Shown: piece after piece, positions 17,070 to 27,400 of the stretch | How positions within the stretch are numbered: position 1 is the first letter of the stretch | Layout: every line of letters begins with the position of its first letter | NCBI RefSeq assembly: GCF_009707485.1 | Contig: NZ_CP046121.1 | Location: 248,001 to 312,000, forward strand | Source of the DNA: Nostocoides sp. HKS02 | GTDB lineage: Bacteria > Actinomycetota > Actinomycetes > Actinomycetales > Dermatophilaceae | Direction: 5' to 3' | Length of the DNA: 64,000 nucleotides | Position numbers and translations under genes: made by a program | Notes under the pieces: model-generated | What the model was told of the DNA's origin: nothing | What the model saw: the letters and a program-made list of their open reading frames with translations, nothing else | Databases searched by the model: none

Positions 17070-17768
17070 ATGAGCACACCAGGTCCAGACCGCTCACGCC
17101 GGGTGAGCTCGGTGCTCATCGAAGGGCTCGCTGAGCGGGCACGCGCCCTGGTCCCGGGCTCGGGCCGGGCGGTCCTGGGGATCACCGGAGCCCCGGGGGC
17201 CGGCAAGTCGACCCTCGTCGAACACCTCAAGGGTGAGCTGGCCCGGCACCCTCCCGGCGGGACGACCGGTCCGGACTGGGTCGCCCACGTTCCCATGGAC
17301 GGGTTCCACCTCGCGGATGTCCAGCTCGACCGGCTCGGCCTTCGTGACCGCAAGGGGGCGCCCGAGACCTTCGACGCTGCCGGCTTTGCGGCCTTGTTGA
17401 ACCGACTGCGCTCGGACACCGAGAACACCATCTACGCACCAGGGTTCGAGCGTGAGCTCGAACAGCCGATCGCCGCCGCGATCGCCGTGTCGCCGCAGGC
17501 CAGGCTGGTGATCACCGAGGGCAACTACCTCCTGCTGGACGACCCTGCGTGGGCGGCAGTCCGTTCCGCGCTCGACGAGGTCTGGTACTGCGAGGTGGAG
17601 CCGGAAGTCCGGCTCGAGCGCCTCGTCGCCCGACACGTCCAGTTCGGCAAGCAGCCGTCCGCGGCACGGGCCTGGGCGGGCGGGGTGGACCAGCCGAACG
17701 CCGACCTCGTCGAACGCACCCGGGATCGCGCCGACCTGGTCATCAGCCTGGACAGCCTCGAGCGCTGA
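17070..17768 (+). CDS. Nucleoside/nucleotide kinase family protein (uridine kinase/PanK-like fold)
   Basis: A 232-residue P-loop kinase. ATG 17070 follows a purine-rich ribosome-binding site (GAGAAGAGAAGG). Walker A is GAPGAGKST at about residues 37-45. A 'VPMDGFHLADVQLDRLGLRDRKG' segment (about 74-96) matches the substrate-binding DGFH motif of the phosphoribulokinase/uridine kinase/YggC family, and 'LVITEGNYLLLDDPAW' follows near 145. Substrate cannot be read from sequence; relatives phosphorylate nucleosides, pantothenate or fructose. It stands alone, divergent from the eCIS regulator. Confidence 0.85.
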   Translation: MSTPGPDRSRRVSSVLIEGLAERARALVPGSGRAVLGITGAPGAGKSTLVEHLKGELARHPPGGTTGPDWVAHVPMDGFHLADVQLDRLGLRDRKGAPETFDAAGFAALLNRLRSDTENTIYAPGFERELEQPIAAAIAVSPQARLVITEGNYLLLDDPAWAAVRSALDEVWYCEVEPEVRLERLVARHVQFGKQPSAARAWAGGVDQPNADLVERTRDRADLVISLDSLER

Positions 17769-17817
17769 CGTCCGGTTCGCAGCGCCGAGACCCACCCGGA
17801 GACCCAGCGCGATAACG

Positions 17818-18633
17818 TCAGGCGTGGTTGGCTAGCCACGGGTCGACGAGCGCGTGGTAGGTGTCCGGCACGTCGCGGCGCACGCAGTGACCGGCCTCCA
17901 CGGTGTGGATCTCGAGACAGGGGTTGGCCAGCCGTTGCGCCCGCGCCCGAACGGTGTCGCCCAGCAGCGTCGAGCGCGCGCCGATCACGACGAGGGTGGG
18001 CACCCGGAGCGCGCTGACGAGCTCTTCCCACGGATGGGCGAACGAGGCCACCCCGATCCCGAGGAATGCCTCGTCCACCAGAGTCTTGGCCTGCGCCCAC
18101 GGCGCGAACTCGCTGTCCGGCCAGCCGGGGTTGTCCTGGCGTCCGTCGGCCAGAGCCCCGCTGGGGTCCTCGGCGAACCGGCGACAGTCCGCGATGCGCT
18201 CGGCGATGACGTCATCGGCCTGCACGCGCAGGTGCGGGTCGCGCCACGCGGGTTCCTCCAGCACCGCGGCCCGCACGAGGTCGGGGCGCCGTGCTGCCAG
18301 GGCGGTCGCCACGCCTCCACCCATCGAGTGCGCCACGAGAACCACACCACGCGGTGAGGTGGTCAGTCGGGCGACGGTCGCCTCGGCCGCGGCATACATC
18401 ACCTCGAGGGGGTCGGGGGAGGCCAGCTCGCTGGGTGTGAAGCGTGGCGAGCGCCCGTGACCGAGCAGGTCGACACCCACCACGCGGTAGTCGGGCGACC
18501 AGCGTCGTACAGCGTCGGGCCAGCAGTCCCCGGAGTCGCCCAGGCCGTGCAGCAGGACCAGCGTCGGTGCCTCAGGGTCCGACGACCCGGCCCAACGGAA
18601 GGTGAGGTCGGCCCCGTCGAGCGTGTTCGGCAT
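17818..18633 (-). CDS. Alpha/beta hydrolase
   Basis: A 271-residue alpha/beta-hydrolase. ATG 18633 lies inside a GTATGCCG motif; ATG 18645 is an in-frame alternative. It shows the oxyanion-hole HG motif (LVLLHGLGDSGDCWPD), the nucleophile elbow 'VLVAHSMGGGVA' with catalytic Ser in GHSMGG-type context, an acid in the 'VVIGARST' region and a C-terminal catalytic His in 'VEAGHCVRRDVP'. Substrate unknown; the family includes esterases, lactonases and C-C hydrolases. It is divergently arranged with pruA, sharing a 67-bp upstream region. Confidence 0.85.
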   Translation of the reverse strand: MPNTLDGADLTFRWAGSSDPEAPTLVLLHGLGDSGDCWPDAVRRWSPDYRVVGVDLLGHGRSPRFTPSELASPDPLEVMYAAAEATVARLTTSPRGVVLVAHSMGGGVATALAARRPDLVRAAVLEEPAWRDPHLRVQADDVIAERIADCRRFAEDPSGALADGRQDNPGWPDSEFAPWAQAKTLVDEAFLGIGVASFAHPWEELVSALRVPTLVVIGARSTLLGDTVRARAQRLANPCLEIHTVEAGHCVRRDVPDTYHALVDPWLANHA

Positions 18634-18700
18634 ACGTGACACCATAGGTGCGCCCAACCCAGCGATCGCTACCGAAGCAACCCCGAGGAGCCCGCACACC

Positions 18701-20338
18701 ATGGATGCCGTCACCCAGGTGCCTGTCCCCGTCAACGAACCCGTCCTGGAGTACGCGCCCGGCAGCCCCGAGCGCGCTGCTCTGGTGGTGGCGCTGGCCG
18801 AGCTCGGGAGCACCAGCATCGACCTCCCGCACACCATCGCCGGCAAGCGCGTGATGGGCACGGGGAAGAAGATCGAGGTGCGCCAGCCGCACGCCAAGCG
18901 CAAGCTGCTCGGCACCATGCGCAACGCCACGGTGACCGATGCGCAGGCTGCGGTCGACGCGGCGAAGGCCGCCGCCCCGGGTTGGCGGGCGCTGTCGTTC
19001 GACGACCGGGCGGCGATCCTCCTCAAGGCGGCCGAGCTGCTCTCCGGCCCGTGGCGCGCCCACCTGAACGCCGCCACCATGCTGGGGCAGTCGAAGACGG
19101 CCTACCAGGCCGAGATCGACGCCGCGTGCGAGCTCATCGACTTCTGGCGGATCAACGTGCACTTCGCACGCCAGATCCTCGCCGAGCAGCCGCCGCTCAA
19201 CGCCAAGGGGATCTGGAACCGCACGGACCACCGCCCGCTCGAGGGCTTCGTCTACGCGATCACCCCGTTCAACTTCACGGCCATCGCGGGCAACCTCCCG
19301 ACGGCGCCTGCCCTCATGGGCAACACGGTTGTCTGGAAGCCGAGCCCGACCCAGCAGTTCGCGGCCCACCTGACGATGTCCCTGCTCGAGGCTGCCGGGC
19401 TGCCGCCGGGCGTCATCAACCTCGTGACCGGCGACGGCATCAACGTCTCGAAGGTCGCGTTGGCCGACCCCGACCTCGCCGGCATCCACTTCACGGGCTC
19501 GACCCCGACCTTCCAGCACGTGTGGCAGGAGGTGGGCGCCAACCTGCCGCGCTACCGCAGCTACCCGAGGCTCGTGGGTGAGACCGGCGGCAAGGACTTC
19601 ATCCTCGCGCACCCGTCGGCCGACCCGGATGTGTTGCGCACGGCCATGATCCGTGGCGCGTTCGAGTACCAGGGCCAGAAGTGCTCGGCCGCCTCTCGCG
19701 CCTACGTGCCGCGCTCCCTGTGGAAGAAGATCAAGGCAGACCTGGTGTCGATCACCAACGGTCTGACCCAGGGCGACGTCACCGACCTGTCGAACTTCAT
19801 GGGTGCGGTGATCGACGAGCGCGCCTTCGCCAAGCACTCCGCCGCCATCGACCGTGCCCATGCGACCACCGGCGTCGCCGTCGTCGCGGGTGGCACCTAT
19901 GACGACAGCGAGGGCTGGTTCGTGCGTCCGACGGTGCTCGAGATCGACGACCCGACGGACGAGTCGTTCCGGACGGAGTACTTCGGGCCCATCCTGTCGG
20001 TGCACGTGTACCCGGACCGTCAGTACGACAAGGTGCTCGACCAGATGGAGTCGTTCGCGCCATACGGGCTGACCGGCTCGATCATCGCCCAGGACCGCGT
20101 CGCCATCGCCGATGCGACCGCACGCCTGCGGTTCGCCGCGGGCAACTTCTACGTCAACGACAAGCCGACAGGTGCGGTGGTGGGCCAACAGCCCTTCGGC
20201 GGTGGACGCGCCTCAGGGACCAACGACAAGGCTGGAGCGGCCCAGAACCTCCTGCGATGGACGAGTGCGCGCTCCATCAAGGAGACCTTCAACCCGCCGA
20301 CGTCCCACGCCTACGCCCACATGGCCGCGGAGGGCTGA
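18701..20338 (+). CDS. pruA: L-glutamate gamma-semialdehyde (P5C) dehydrogenase
   Basis: A 545-residue aldehyde dehydrogenase starting at ATG 18701 after a GAGGAG ribosome-binding site. Catalytic Cys328 lies in 'EYQGQKCSAASR' and the general base Glu294 in 'LVGETGGKDF'. The Rossmann motif is 'FTGSTPTFQHVW' near 264. Length and the conserved 'PFNFTAIAGNLP' segment (about 189-200) fit the monofunctional P5C dehydrogenase family. The reaction oxidises glutamate-5-semialdehyde to glutamate with NAD, the second step of proline and part of arginine catabolism. No proline dehydrogenase gene lies next to it here. It is followed by a convergent gene and a short hairpin. Confidence 0.95.
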   Translation: MDAVTQVPVPVNEPVLEYAPGSPERAALVVALAELGSTSIDLPHTIAGKRVMGTGKKIEVRQPHAKRKLLGTMRNATVTDAQAAVDAAKAAAPGWRALSFDDRAAILLKAAELLSGPWRAHLNAATMLGQSKTAYQAEIDAACELIDFWRINVHFARQILAEQPPLNAKGIWNRTDHRPLEGFVYAITPFNFTAIAGNLPTAPALMGNTVVWKPSPTQQFAAHLTMSLLEAAGLPPGVINLVTGDGINVSKVALADPDLAGIHFTGSTPTFQHVWQEVGANLPRYRSYPRLVGETGGKDFILAHPSADPDVLRTAMIRGAFEYQGQKCSAASRAYVPRSLWKKIKADLVSITNGLTQGDVTDLSNFMGAVIDERAFAKHSAAIDRAHATTGVAVVAGGTYDDSEGWFVRPTVLEIDDPTDESFRTEYFGPILSVHVYPDRQYDKVLDQMESFAPYGLTGSIIAQDRVAIADATARLRFAAGNFYVNDKPTGAVVGQQPFGGGRASGTNDKAGAAQNLLRWTSARSIKETFNPPTSHAYAHMAAEG

Positions 20339-20346
20339 CCCAGCTG

Positions 20347-20364
20347 ACCGCTGCCGTCAGCGGT
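20347..20364. terminator. Hairpin between convergent pruA and DUF2505 genes
   Basis: Arms accgctg (20347-20353) and cagcggt (20358-20364) with a 4-base loop. It lies between two converging genes and overlaps the last codons of the minus-strand gene. No U tract is present, so it is only a plausible bidirectional terminator. Confidence 0.4.
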
Positions 20365-20848
20365 TGAGCCACTCCACGGCGGTCTGGTGCTCGATGGCGA
20401 TGGCCTCTTCGATGGGGGGTGCGGCGGCCTTCTCCATCTTGCCGCCGATGAGGGGCACGCGGGCCTTGAGCTCTGCGTCCAGGGCCTCGACGGTGCCGGC
20501 CCCACCGGGCTGGAGCGACAGGGTGCCCTTGAGGGAGATCGGCGCCCCTGCGACCCCCATCTCGACGGTGCCCTGACGGGTGCCGTCGTCGGAGGCAGGG
20601 CCCCAGTCCTGGGTCTCGGTGACCTTGAGCGCGTCTCCGACCATGGACTTGGCGAAGTCGGGCAGTCCGTCGCTGGGGAGCTCGCGCTCGGTGGTGATCA
20701 CCGTGCGGTCGCCGACGACCTTGACGGTGGCCGAGTGCCTGACTGCGGCCGTGGCGGCGCACTTGGCCTCTTGGAACTTCGCGTCCGACAACACCGCGAA
20801 GACCTCGTCAGGCGTGGCGGCGTACTCGACCGTGGTGGCGATCTTCAT
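20357..20848 (-). CDS. DUF2505 domain protein (SRPBCC/START-like fold)
   Basis: A 163-residue protein from ATG 20848 with a GAGGAG ribosome-binding site. It starts 'MKIATTVEYAATPDEVFAVLSD', the typical strand-helix opening of SRPBCC-fold proteins annotated DUF2505 in actinobacteria. Later strands carry 'TVKVVGDRTVITTEREL', and a C-terminal helix holds 'PLIGGKMEKAAAPPIEEAI'. Such proteins bind hydrophobic ligands in a central cavity; no enzyme activity is established. No signal peptide. Confidence 0.8.
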   Translation of the reverse strand: MKIATTVEYAATPDEVFAVLSDAKFQEAKCAATAAVRHSATVKVVGDRTVITTERELPSDGLPDFAKSMVGDALKVTETQDWGPASDDGTRQGTVEMGVAGAPISLKGTLSLQPGGAGTVEALDAELKARVPLIGGKMEKAAAPPIEEAIAIEHQTAVEWLNR

Positions 20849-20954
20849 GCATCTCTCCTCGGGGCGCGAAGGGGTGGCTGCGTCAGCGTAACGGGCGGGG
20901 CCGATCATCGCCCGGGGCGCAGTCCGCCGTCGCTGACCTGGTCGCCGGCGCAGG

Positions 20955-22592
20955 TCAGGACAGCACGAGCCGGACCTGCTGGCCCGGAACGGCCTGGGCG
21001 GCGAGATCCACGGAGGCCTCATCGAGCACGGCGACGACCGGGTAGCCCCCGGTGACCGGATGGTCGCTGAGGAAGACCACCGGTCGCCCGCTCGGAGGGA
21101 CCTGGATCGCCCCGCGCACGAGTCCCTCCGGTGGCAGCTCGGCTTCCATGGCGAGCTCGAGCAGGGCGGTCGGGTCCGCCTCCACTGGTTCGAGTCGTAT
21201 CCCCACCCTGTCGCTGTCGTGTGACACGCGCCAGGTTGTGGACTGCAGGACCGCCGCGTCCACGAGCCGGTCCTGGCGCGGTCCCCAGGTGCCGCGCAGC
21301 CGCAGGAGATCGCGAGGCAGTGGTGCCACCGGAGCCACGTCCACGCTGGGCTGGCCGGACGCCCAGTCGACGGGCAGGACCGTACCTGCGACCACGGGCT
21401 CCGGGCCGATCCCGGAAAGGGTGTCGCGAGACCGCGATCCCAGCACCGGGTCGACGGCGAGGCCGCCGCGCACCGAGAGGTACGTGCGCAGCCCCAGTGC
21501 GGGCCTCCCGAGCCGCAGCACCTGCCCGTCGCCGAGAAGGAACGGCGCCGCGTGCCCCTGCGGATGCCCGTCCACGTCAGCCGCCACCTCGGCGCCGGTG
21601 AGCGCGACGGTGACGCTGCCGCGCGCCCGGATCGACAGCTCGCCGAGCACGACCTCGAGGGCGGCGCATTCCGGACCCTGACCAAGCAACCGCGCACCGA
21701 GCCGGTATGCCGCCTGGTCGGCTGCCCCGGAGGGTCCCACTCCCAGCCCGGCGAGGCCGGGTCGGCCGCCGTCCTGCACCAACGCCGGACGGGCGCTGGT
21801 GAGCACCTCGAGCAGCGCATACGGCGCGCGGGCCGAGGCGGCGATCCGCGCACTCGGCGGTGTGGCCAGGTCGGTCGTCGGCGCGTGGTCGGCCACGTCC
21901 CGGGACACGAACCGGACCAGCCGACCGGGTGCGAGCAGGGCAGGAGGGTCGCGGGTGAGGTCCCAGAGGTTCGCATCCGTGCGGCCGAGCAGCTGCCAGC
22001 CGCCGGGGCTCGAGCGAGGGTAGATGCCGCTGAACTCGTCGGCGAGAGCCACGGACCCCGCCGGCACACTGACTCGCGCCGATGCCCGGCGTGGCACCCG
22101 GAGCCGCGGGTCGCCGCCGACGAGGTAGGCGAACCCCGGAGCGAAGCCGGCGAACCCCACCCGCCAGGGGGTGCCGGTGTGTGCGGCGACCACGCCCGCC
22201 ACGGTGAGGCCGGTCAGCCGGGCGACGTCGTCCAGGTCCGCCCCCGAGTAGTCGACCTCGATCTCGATGGTCTCCGCGTCCGCTGTCGCAGCAGCGCCTG
22301 ACTCAGGATCGGCATACGCGTCCGACGAGATGGCCCTCACGACCGCGTCGCGGACCCGGGGGAGGTGTCGGGCCGACTGCGCGATGACCAGCACGGTGCG
22401 GGCGCCCAGGACGACGTCGTCCACCATGGCCGAGGACGAGGCGACGGTTGGGTCGACGGCTGGGTCGACGGCTGGGTCCAGGGCAGCTGTGAGGCGAGCC
22501 TGCAGCGCCAGGGCTTCGGACAGCGAGCCGCACTCGACGAGCACGGCACGCTCGCCCGCGCGCAGCGCTCGAGGCGGCACGCGATCGGTCAC
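20955..22592 (-). CDS. pxpBC: Fused 5-oxoprolinase subunits B and C (PxpB-PxpC / KipI-KipA type)
   Basis: A 545-residue fusion from GTG 22592, overlapping the pxpA stop (GTGA). The N-terminal 230 residues are PxpB-like (allophanate hydrolase subunit 1): '[20 protein letters not shown]', then '[24 protein letters not shown]' (key motifs only). The C-terminal part from about residue 265 is PxpC-like: '[21 protein letters not shown]' and '[10 protein letters not shown]'. With PxpA it forms the ATP-dependent 5-oxoprolinase that opens 5-oxoproline to glutamate. B and C are usually separate genes in E. coli and Bacillus. A short 12-bp repeat near 22443-22480 encodes Val-Asp-Pro-Ala units. Confidence 0.9.
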   Translation of the reverse strand: MTDRVPPRALRAGERAVLVECGSLSEALALQARLTAALDPAVDPAVDPTVASSSAMVDDVVLGARTVLVIAQSARHLPRVRDAVVRAISSDAYADPESGAAATADAETIEIEVDYSGADLDDVARLTGLTVAGVVAAHTGTPWRVGFAGFAPGFAYLVGGDPRLRVPRRASARVSVPAGSVALADEFSGIYPRSSPGGWQLLGRTDANLWDLTRDPPALLAPGRLVRFVSRDVADHAPTTDLATPPSARIAASARAPYALLEVLTSARPALVQDGGRPGLAGLGVGPSGAADQAAYRLGARLLGQGPECAALEVVLGELSIRARGSVTVALTGAEVAADVDGHPQGHAAPFLLGDGQVLRLGRPALGLRTYLSVRGGLAVDPVLGSRSRDTLSGIGPEPVVAGTVLPVDWASGQPSVDVAPVAPLPRDLLRLRGTWGPRQDRLVDAAVLQSTTWRVSHDSDRVGIRLEPVEADPTALLELAMEAELPPEGLVRGAIQVPPSGRPVVFLSDHPVTGGYPVVAVLDEASVDLAAQAVPGQQVRLVLS

Positions 22593-23365
22593 CGGGCGGC
22601 GCCGGCACCCACGAACGGAGCCACCCGGACCCCGGCCGCGGCAAGGCCGGCCCGGACCACGCTGGCCAGGCCCACGGCCCCGGGCGAGTCCCCGTGCACG
22701 CAGACCGAGTCGGCCAGGACGGGCACCCAGGTCCCGTCCACGGCGACCATGCCGCCGTCGGTCACGAGCCGGACGACGCGCGCCGCGACGACCTCGGGAT
22801 CGTCGATCACCGCGTCGGGTTCGGAGCGCGGGACGAGGGTGCCATCGGCACGGTAGGCGCGGTCGGCGAACGCCTCGCCGACTGTGGCCAGACCGGCCTC
22901 CGCGGCCATGCGCAGGAGGAGGGAGCCCGGCAGTCCGACGAGCGGTAGCGAAGGGTCGAGCGCGCGGACCGCCTCGACCACGGCCCTGGCTTGGCCCTCG
23001 TGCGAAGTCATGGCGGTGTAGAGGGCGCCATGCGGCTTGACGTAGGCCACGCGGGTGCCCGCCACCCGGGCGAGCGCGTCGAGGGCCCCGACCTGGTAGA
23101 TGACGTCGGCCGTGAGGTCCGCGGGGGCGACGTCGATGAAGCGTCGTCCGAAGCCGGCGAGGTCGCGGTATCCGACCTGCGCGCCGATGGTGACGCCCTC
23201 GGCTGCGGCGCTGCGGCACACCGAGAGCAGCGTGGTGGGGTCGCCCGCGTGGAAGCCGCACGCGACGTTGGCACTCGTGACGATGCGCAGCATCGCCGCG
23301 TCGTCGCCCAGGGTCCACCGCCCGAAGGACTCGCCGAGATCGGCGTTGAGGTCGATGGTCCTCAT
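22589..23365 (-). CDS. pxpA: 5-oxoprolinase subunit A (LamB/YcsF family)
   Basis: A 258-residue protein from ATG 23365, overlapping the upstream stop (ATGA). It has the family's N-terminal '[14 protein letters not shown]', then '[14 protein letters not shown]', '[12 protein letters not shown]' near the middle and a C-terminal '[10 protein letters not shown]'. These conserved Asp, His and Asn residues define the LamB/YcsF fold. Together with the fused PxpBC encoded next it hydrolyses 5-oxoproline, a damage product of glutamine and glutamate, to glutamate. The product feeds the glutamate dehydrogenase encoded 1 kb to the right. Confidence 0.93.
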   Translation of the reverse strand: MRTIDLNADLGESFGRWTLGDDAAMLRIVTSANVACGFHAGDPTTLLSVCRSAAAEGVTIGAQVGYRDLAGFGRRFIDVAPADLTADVIYQVGALDALARVAGTRVAYVKPHGALYTAMTSHEGQARAVVEAVRALDPSLPLVGLPGSLLLRMAAEAGLATVGEAFADRAYRADGTLVPRSEPDAVIDDPEVVAARVVRLVTDGGMVAVDGTWVPVLADSVCVHGDSPGAVGLASVVRAGLAAAGVRVAPFVGAGAAR

Positions 23366-23733
23366 CGGCGCAGCGCGTCGGCGTGGACGCTGAGCGCGGA
23401 CTCGGCGGCACGGGCCGTGGCCAGGAGCCGCTGACGGTGCTGACGGACCAGGACCCCGGCCGTCTCGGCGGTGGGGGACATGCGGCGGGCCGCAGCCTGG
23501 GCGTCGGCGAGGTCGGTCGCATGGGTCTGCATCGCGCGGCCCAACCGGTCGAGCTCGGCGGTCACCGCGGCGGCGGCCGCGTCGAGACGATCCACCCGTT
23601 CGTCGCGGGCACCGATGGAGTCGAACGCGTCATGCGCCCGGCGCCCCGCGACCCACTGCCGCGCGGCGAGCAGCCGCAGCGCGCCACCGGACTGGGAGCA
23701 CGACGCGGGATCGCCCGGCACGGGCCGGGTCAT
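23362..23733 (-). CDS. Hypothetical helical protein in the pxp operon
   Basis: A 123-residue protein from ATG 23733, overlapping both neighbours in ATGA. It is Ala/Arg-rich and predicted by eye to be mostly helical, with a heptad-like stretch '[23 protein letters not shown]' (about residues 46-68), of the kind seen in coiled-coil proteins. A Cys-Ser-Gln near the start is the only cysteine context. I do not recognise a family. Length and helix pattern are reminiscent of WXG100-type substrates, but no WXG motif sits at the expected turn, so that is not claimed. Confidence 0.6.
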   Translation of the reverse strand: MTRPVPGDPASCSQSGGALRLLAARQWVAGRRAHDAFDSIGARDERVDRLDAAAAAVTAELDRLGRAMQTHATDLADAQAAARRMSPTAETAGVLVRQHRQRLLATARAAESALSVHADALRR

Positions 23734-23981
23734 CGCCGGACACCCGAAGCGGGCGCATCGGCGGCGAGGGCCACGGCCAGGTCAGCTGCGGTGGCATCGA
23801 TCTCGCGCAGCAGGTCAGCCACCTGGTCGAGGCAGCTGTCGAGGGCGCGCTGGGTCTCGCGGTCGCCCACCTCGGGGTAGAGCGCCAGGACGTCCTCGGC
23901 ACCGACCCGGGCGCACTCGCGCAGCTGCGCCAGCGCCGCGCCGGGGAGGGGGCGGCCGGTGTCGGCCGGGGCGGACGGCAT
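23730..23981 (-). CDS. Small hypothetical helical protein
   Basis: An 83-residue protein starting at ATG 23981, which lies inside a GTATGCCG motif; the frame remains open to 24095 but that part overlaps the hairpin terminator of the preceding gene. It is an acidic, Ala/Leu-rich helical protein ('LAQLRECARVGAEDVLALY', then 'LDQVADLLREIDATAADLAVALA'). First gene of a four-gene run coupled by 4-bp overlaps to pxpA and pxpBC. Function unknown. Confidence 0.55.
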   Translation of the reverse strand: MPSAPADTGRPLPGAALAQLRECARVGAEDVLALYPEVGDRETQRALDSCLDQVADLLREIDATAADLAVALAADAPASGVRR

Positions 23982-24004
23982 ACCGACACTGTAGTGAGCG
24001 CAGA

Positions 24005-24052
24005 CGAACGGCCCCCGTCGATACCCACATGGGGATCGGCGGGGGCCGTTCG
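24005..24052 (-). terminator. Strong hairpin terminator downstream of the DUF6131-like gene
   Basis: Perfect 13-bp arms cgaacggcccccg (24005-24017) and cgggggccgttcg (24040-24052), with further pairing inside, so the stem is about 22 bp with one mismatch and a 4-base loop. It follows the stop of the small membrane protein gene. No U run follows, as is common in high-G+C actinobacteria. Confidence 0.75.
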
Positions 24053-24069
24053 AATCCGTCTCACACCGG

Positions 24070-24225
24070 TCAGTACCAGTGCTTCCTGCCACCAATGCCG
24101 TTTCCGAGCGCGCCGATGAGCGCGAGGATGAGGCCGATCACGAGCAAGATGATGCCGATCGTCTTCAAGATGGCGATGCTTGCCACCAGGCCGATGATCA
24201 GCAGGATCAGTCCGAGGATGATCAC
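24070..24225 (-). CDS. Small membrane protein, DUF6131-like
   Basis: A 51-residue protein, shorter than most gene-calling limits. GTG 24225 follows AAGGAG with good spacing. It consists of two hydrophobic segments ('LGLILLIIGLVASIAIL' and 'IGIILLVIGLILALIGALG') joined by a Lys-Thr turn, with a conserved-looking basic end GGRKHWY. This matches the small actinobacterial membrane family annotated DUF6131. A strong hairpin closes the transcript. Cellular role unknown; some relatives appear to be stress-associated, which is an inference. Confidence 0.8.
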   Translation of the reverse strand: MIILGLILLIIGLVASIAILKTIGIILLVIGLILALIGALGNGIGGRKHWY

Positions 24226-24462
24226 AGTTGCGCTCCTTCTTCCGGTGAGGGTCTTCACACCGAACCACAAAATGGCCGGAAAACCTAGTCTGACCTGCGC
24301 GAACGTCGGTTGCGAACAAGGCCAAGCTGCGGTATGCCGGGAGCACTGCCGGCGGTGTTCGGGGGCCGACGCGCCGCCGTCGCCGCGAGCGCTAGTCTCG
24401 GGTTGGCACACAGCGCAGTGCGCCACATGTCCTCCCAAGCCCGCAGGGGGGCGTGACGACAC

Positions 24463-27400
24463 GTGAGGATGAACTCGACAGTCATGTCTGCGTCGCTGGA
24501 GCAGTCCCGTCAGCAACTGTTGCGATCGGCCGCGGATCTCGCGGACCAGGCGGACCATCCCGCCGGGGAGCTCGAGCAGTTCCTCCGCAGCTACTACCGC
24601 CACGTGGCCACCGAGGACCTGCTGGCTCGCGGGCCCGAGGACCTCCTCGGTGCGGCCCTGTCCCACCGCGAGCTCGCGCAGAGTCGTCCGGTCGGCACGG
24701 CGAAGGTCGACGTGTTCAACCCCGGTGTCGAGGAACACGGCTGGGCGAGCGGCCACACCGTCGTGCAGGTGGTCACCGACGACATGCCCTTCCTCGTCGA
24801 CTCGGTCACGGCCGAGCTCCTGCGCATGGAGCGCGCCGTGCACCTCGTCGTCCACCCGACGATCCGCGTGCGTCGCGACGCCGCTGGCGAGCTCCAGGAG
24901 ATCCTGCTCGGCGACGAGACTCCGGACGGGACTGCCGAGAGTGGGTTCGGCGAGGTCCGCGAGTCGTGGATGCACCTCGAGATCGACCGCGACAGTGACC
25001 CGGCCGCGCGCGCCGAGGTCACCGAGGGTCTGCGCCGGGTGTTGGGCAACGTGCGCGAGGCGGTCGAGGACTGGCCCAAGATGAAGGCGACCTGCGCCCA
25101 GCTCGCGCTCGAGCTCGGCGACAAGCCGTCCGACGGGATCCCCGACGCCGAGGTCGAGCAGGCGCGCGGGCTGCTCGAGTGGTTGGCGGACAACCACTTC
25201 ACCTTCCTGGGCTACCGCGAGTACGCCCTGCACCGAGGCGTGGAGCGCGACCGGCTCGAGGCGGTCCACGGCACTGGTCTCGGCCTGCTGCGCTACGACC
25301 CGACGGGCGAGGGGGTCTGGCTGTCCGAGCAGGCGCGCTCGGTGGCGCGCGCTCCTGAGCTGGTCATCATCACCAAGGCCAACTCGCGGGCAACGGTGCA
25401 CCGCAACACCTACCTCGACTATGTCAGCGTCAAGCAGTTCGACGACGCCGGCGAGGTCACCGGCGAGAAGCGGTTCCTCGGACTGTTCACCTCCAGCGCC
25501 TACACCGAGTCGGTGACCCGGATCCCGGTGGTTCGAGACAAGGTCGCCGCCATCTTCGAGCGCAGCGGGTTCCTGCCCGACTCGCACTCGGGCAAGGACC
25601 TGCTCGAGGTCCTCGAGAACTACCCACGCGACGAGCTCTTCCAGGCTGGCGAGGAGGAGCTCTACGACAACGCGACGGCAGTGCTCTACCTCCAGGAGCG
25701 GCGCAAGACCAAGCTGTTCCTGCGGCGTGACCGGTTCGGCCGGTTCGTCTCCTGCCTGGTCTACATCCCTCGCGACCGCTACAACACGGCAGTCCGGCTC
25801 AAGATGGAATCCATTCTGCGACAAGCGTTTCCGGGTGCGACCGTCGACTTCACGACCCGGGTGTCCGAGTCGGTGCTGGCGCGCCTCCACTTCGTCGTGC
25901 GCGTTCCCGCGGGTGAGTCGATCCCCGAGGTCGACGAGGCAGCGCTCGAGCGCCAGCTGGTCGACGCGACGCGCACGTGGGAGGAGGACCTCGGCGAGGC
26001 GGCTCGGGCCGAGCACGGCGAGGAGGCCGCGGCCCGCCTGTCCGGGCTCTACGCGCGGGCCTTCCCCGAGGCATACAAGGAGGACTTCAGCCCCCGCGTG
26101 GGCGTCGCCGACATTCGGCACATGGACGCCCTCGAGACCGACGACGCGACCGGCCTCAACATGTACCAGGAGCCCGGGGCTCCGGCCAACGAGCGCCGGT
26201 TCAAGCTCTACCGGCGCAGCCCGCTGTCGCTGACCCAGGTCCTGCCGATGTTCACGCACATGGGGGTCGAGGTCGTCGACGAGCGGCCCTACGAGATCGA
26301 GCGCAGCGACGGGGTGCGCCTGTGGGTCTACGACTTCGGCCTGCGCGTCAAGGGCGACAAGGTCTGGACCGGCGACGGCAGCCGCGACCGGCTCCGTGAG
26401 CTGTTCCAGGACGCGGTCGGTGCCGTCTGGACCGGTCGGGCCGAGAGCGACGGCTTCAACGCCCTGGTGCTCGGCGCGGGGCTCACCTGGCGCCAGGTCG
26501 TCATCCTGCGCACGGTCGCCAAGTACCTCCGCCAGACGGGCTCGACCTTCTCCCAGGAGTACGTCGAGTCCGCGCTCGCCTCGAACCTCCCGCTCGCGGG
26601 CAAGCTCGTGGCCCTGTTCGAGGCCCGGTTCGACCCCATCCGGTATGCCGGTGACACCGGTCCCGGCCGTGCCGCTGCCGAGTCGGCGGTGTGCCAGGAG
26701 ATCACCAAGGGCCTCGACGAGGTCAAGAGCCTCGACCACGACCGGATCATCCGGGCCTTCCTCGGCGTGATCACCGCGGCGCTGCGGACGAACTACTACC
26801 AGGGCGACGAGACCGGCGAGCCGAAGTCCTACGTGTCGCTGAAGCTGGACCCCACCAAGGTCCCCGACCTGCCCGCGCCGCGGCCGCAGTTCGAGATCTT
26901 CGTCTACTCACCGCGGGTCGAGGGCGTGCACCTGCGGTTCGGCCCGGTCGCCCGCGGCGGACTGCGCTGGTCCGACCGGCGCGAGGACTTCCGCACCGAG
27001 GTGCTCGGGCTGGTCAAGGCCCAGATGGTCAAGAACGCCGTCATCGTGCCCACCGGCTCCAAGGGCGGCTTCTACGCCAAGCAGCTGCCCAACCCGGCGG
27101 TCGACCGCGACGCGTGGCTGGCCGAGGGCATCGCGTCCTACAAGGTGTTCATCTCCGGGCTGCTCGACATCACGGACAACCGCAGCGGGGCCGAGATCGT
27201 GGCCCCGGCTTCGGTGGTGCGCCACGACGTCGACGACCCCTACCTCGTGGTGGCCGCCGACAAGGGGACGGCGACGTTCTCGGACATCGCCAACGGCGTC
27301 GCGCAGTCCTACGGCTTCTGGCTCGACGACGCCTTCGCCTCGGGCGGTTCGGCCGGCTACGACCACAAGGCGATGGGCATCACCGCCCGCGGTGCCTGGG

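Noticed and set aside
23362..23981. Type VII secretion substrates (WXG100 pair)
   Set aside because: Two small helical overlapping genes, but no Trp-x-Gly at a helical turn and no secretion genes adjacent.
24070..26739. Long minus-strand frame of 889 residues opposite glutamate dehydrogenase
   Set aside because: It is antisense to a strongly conserved gene and reads as a mirror of its codon pattern. Only the last 51 codons (24070-24225) are a real small gene.
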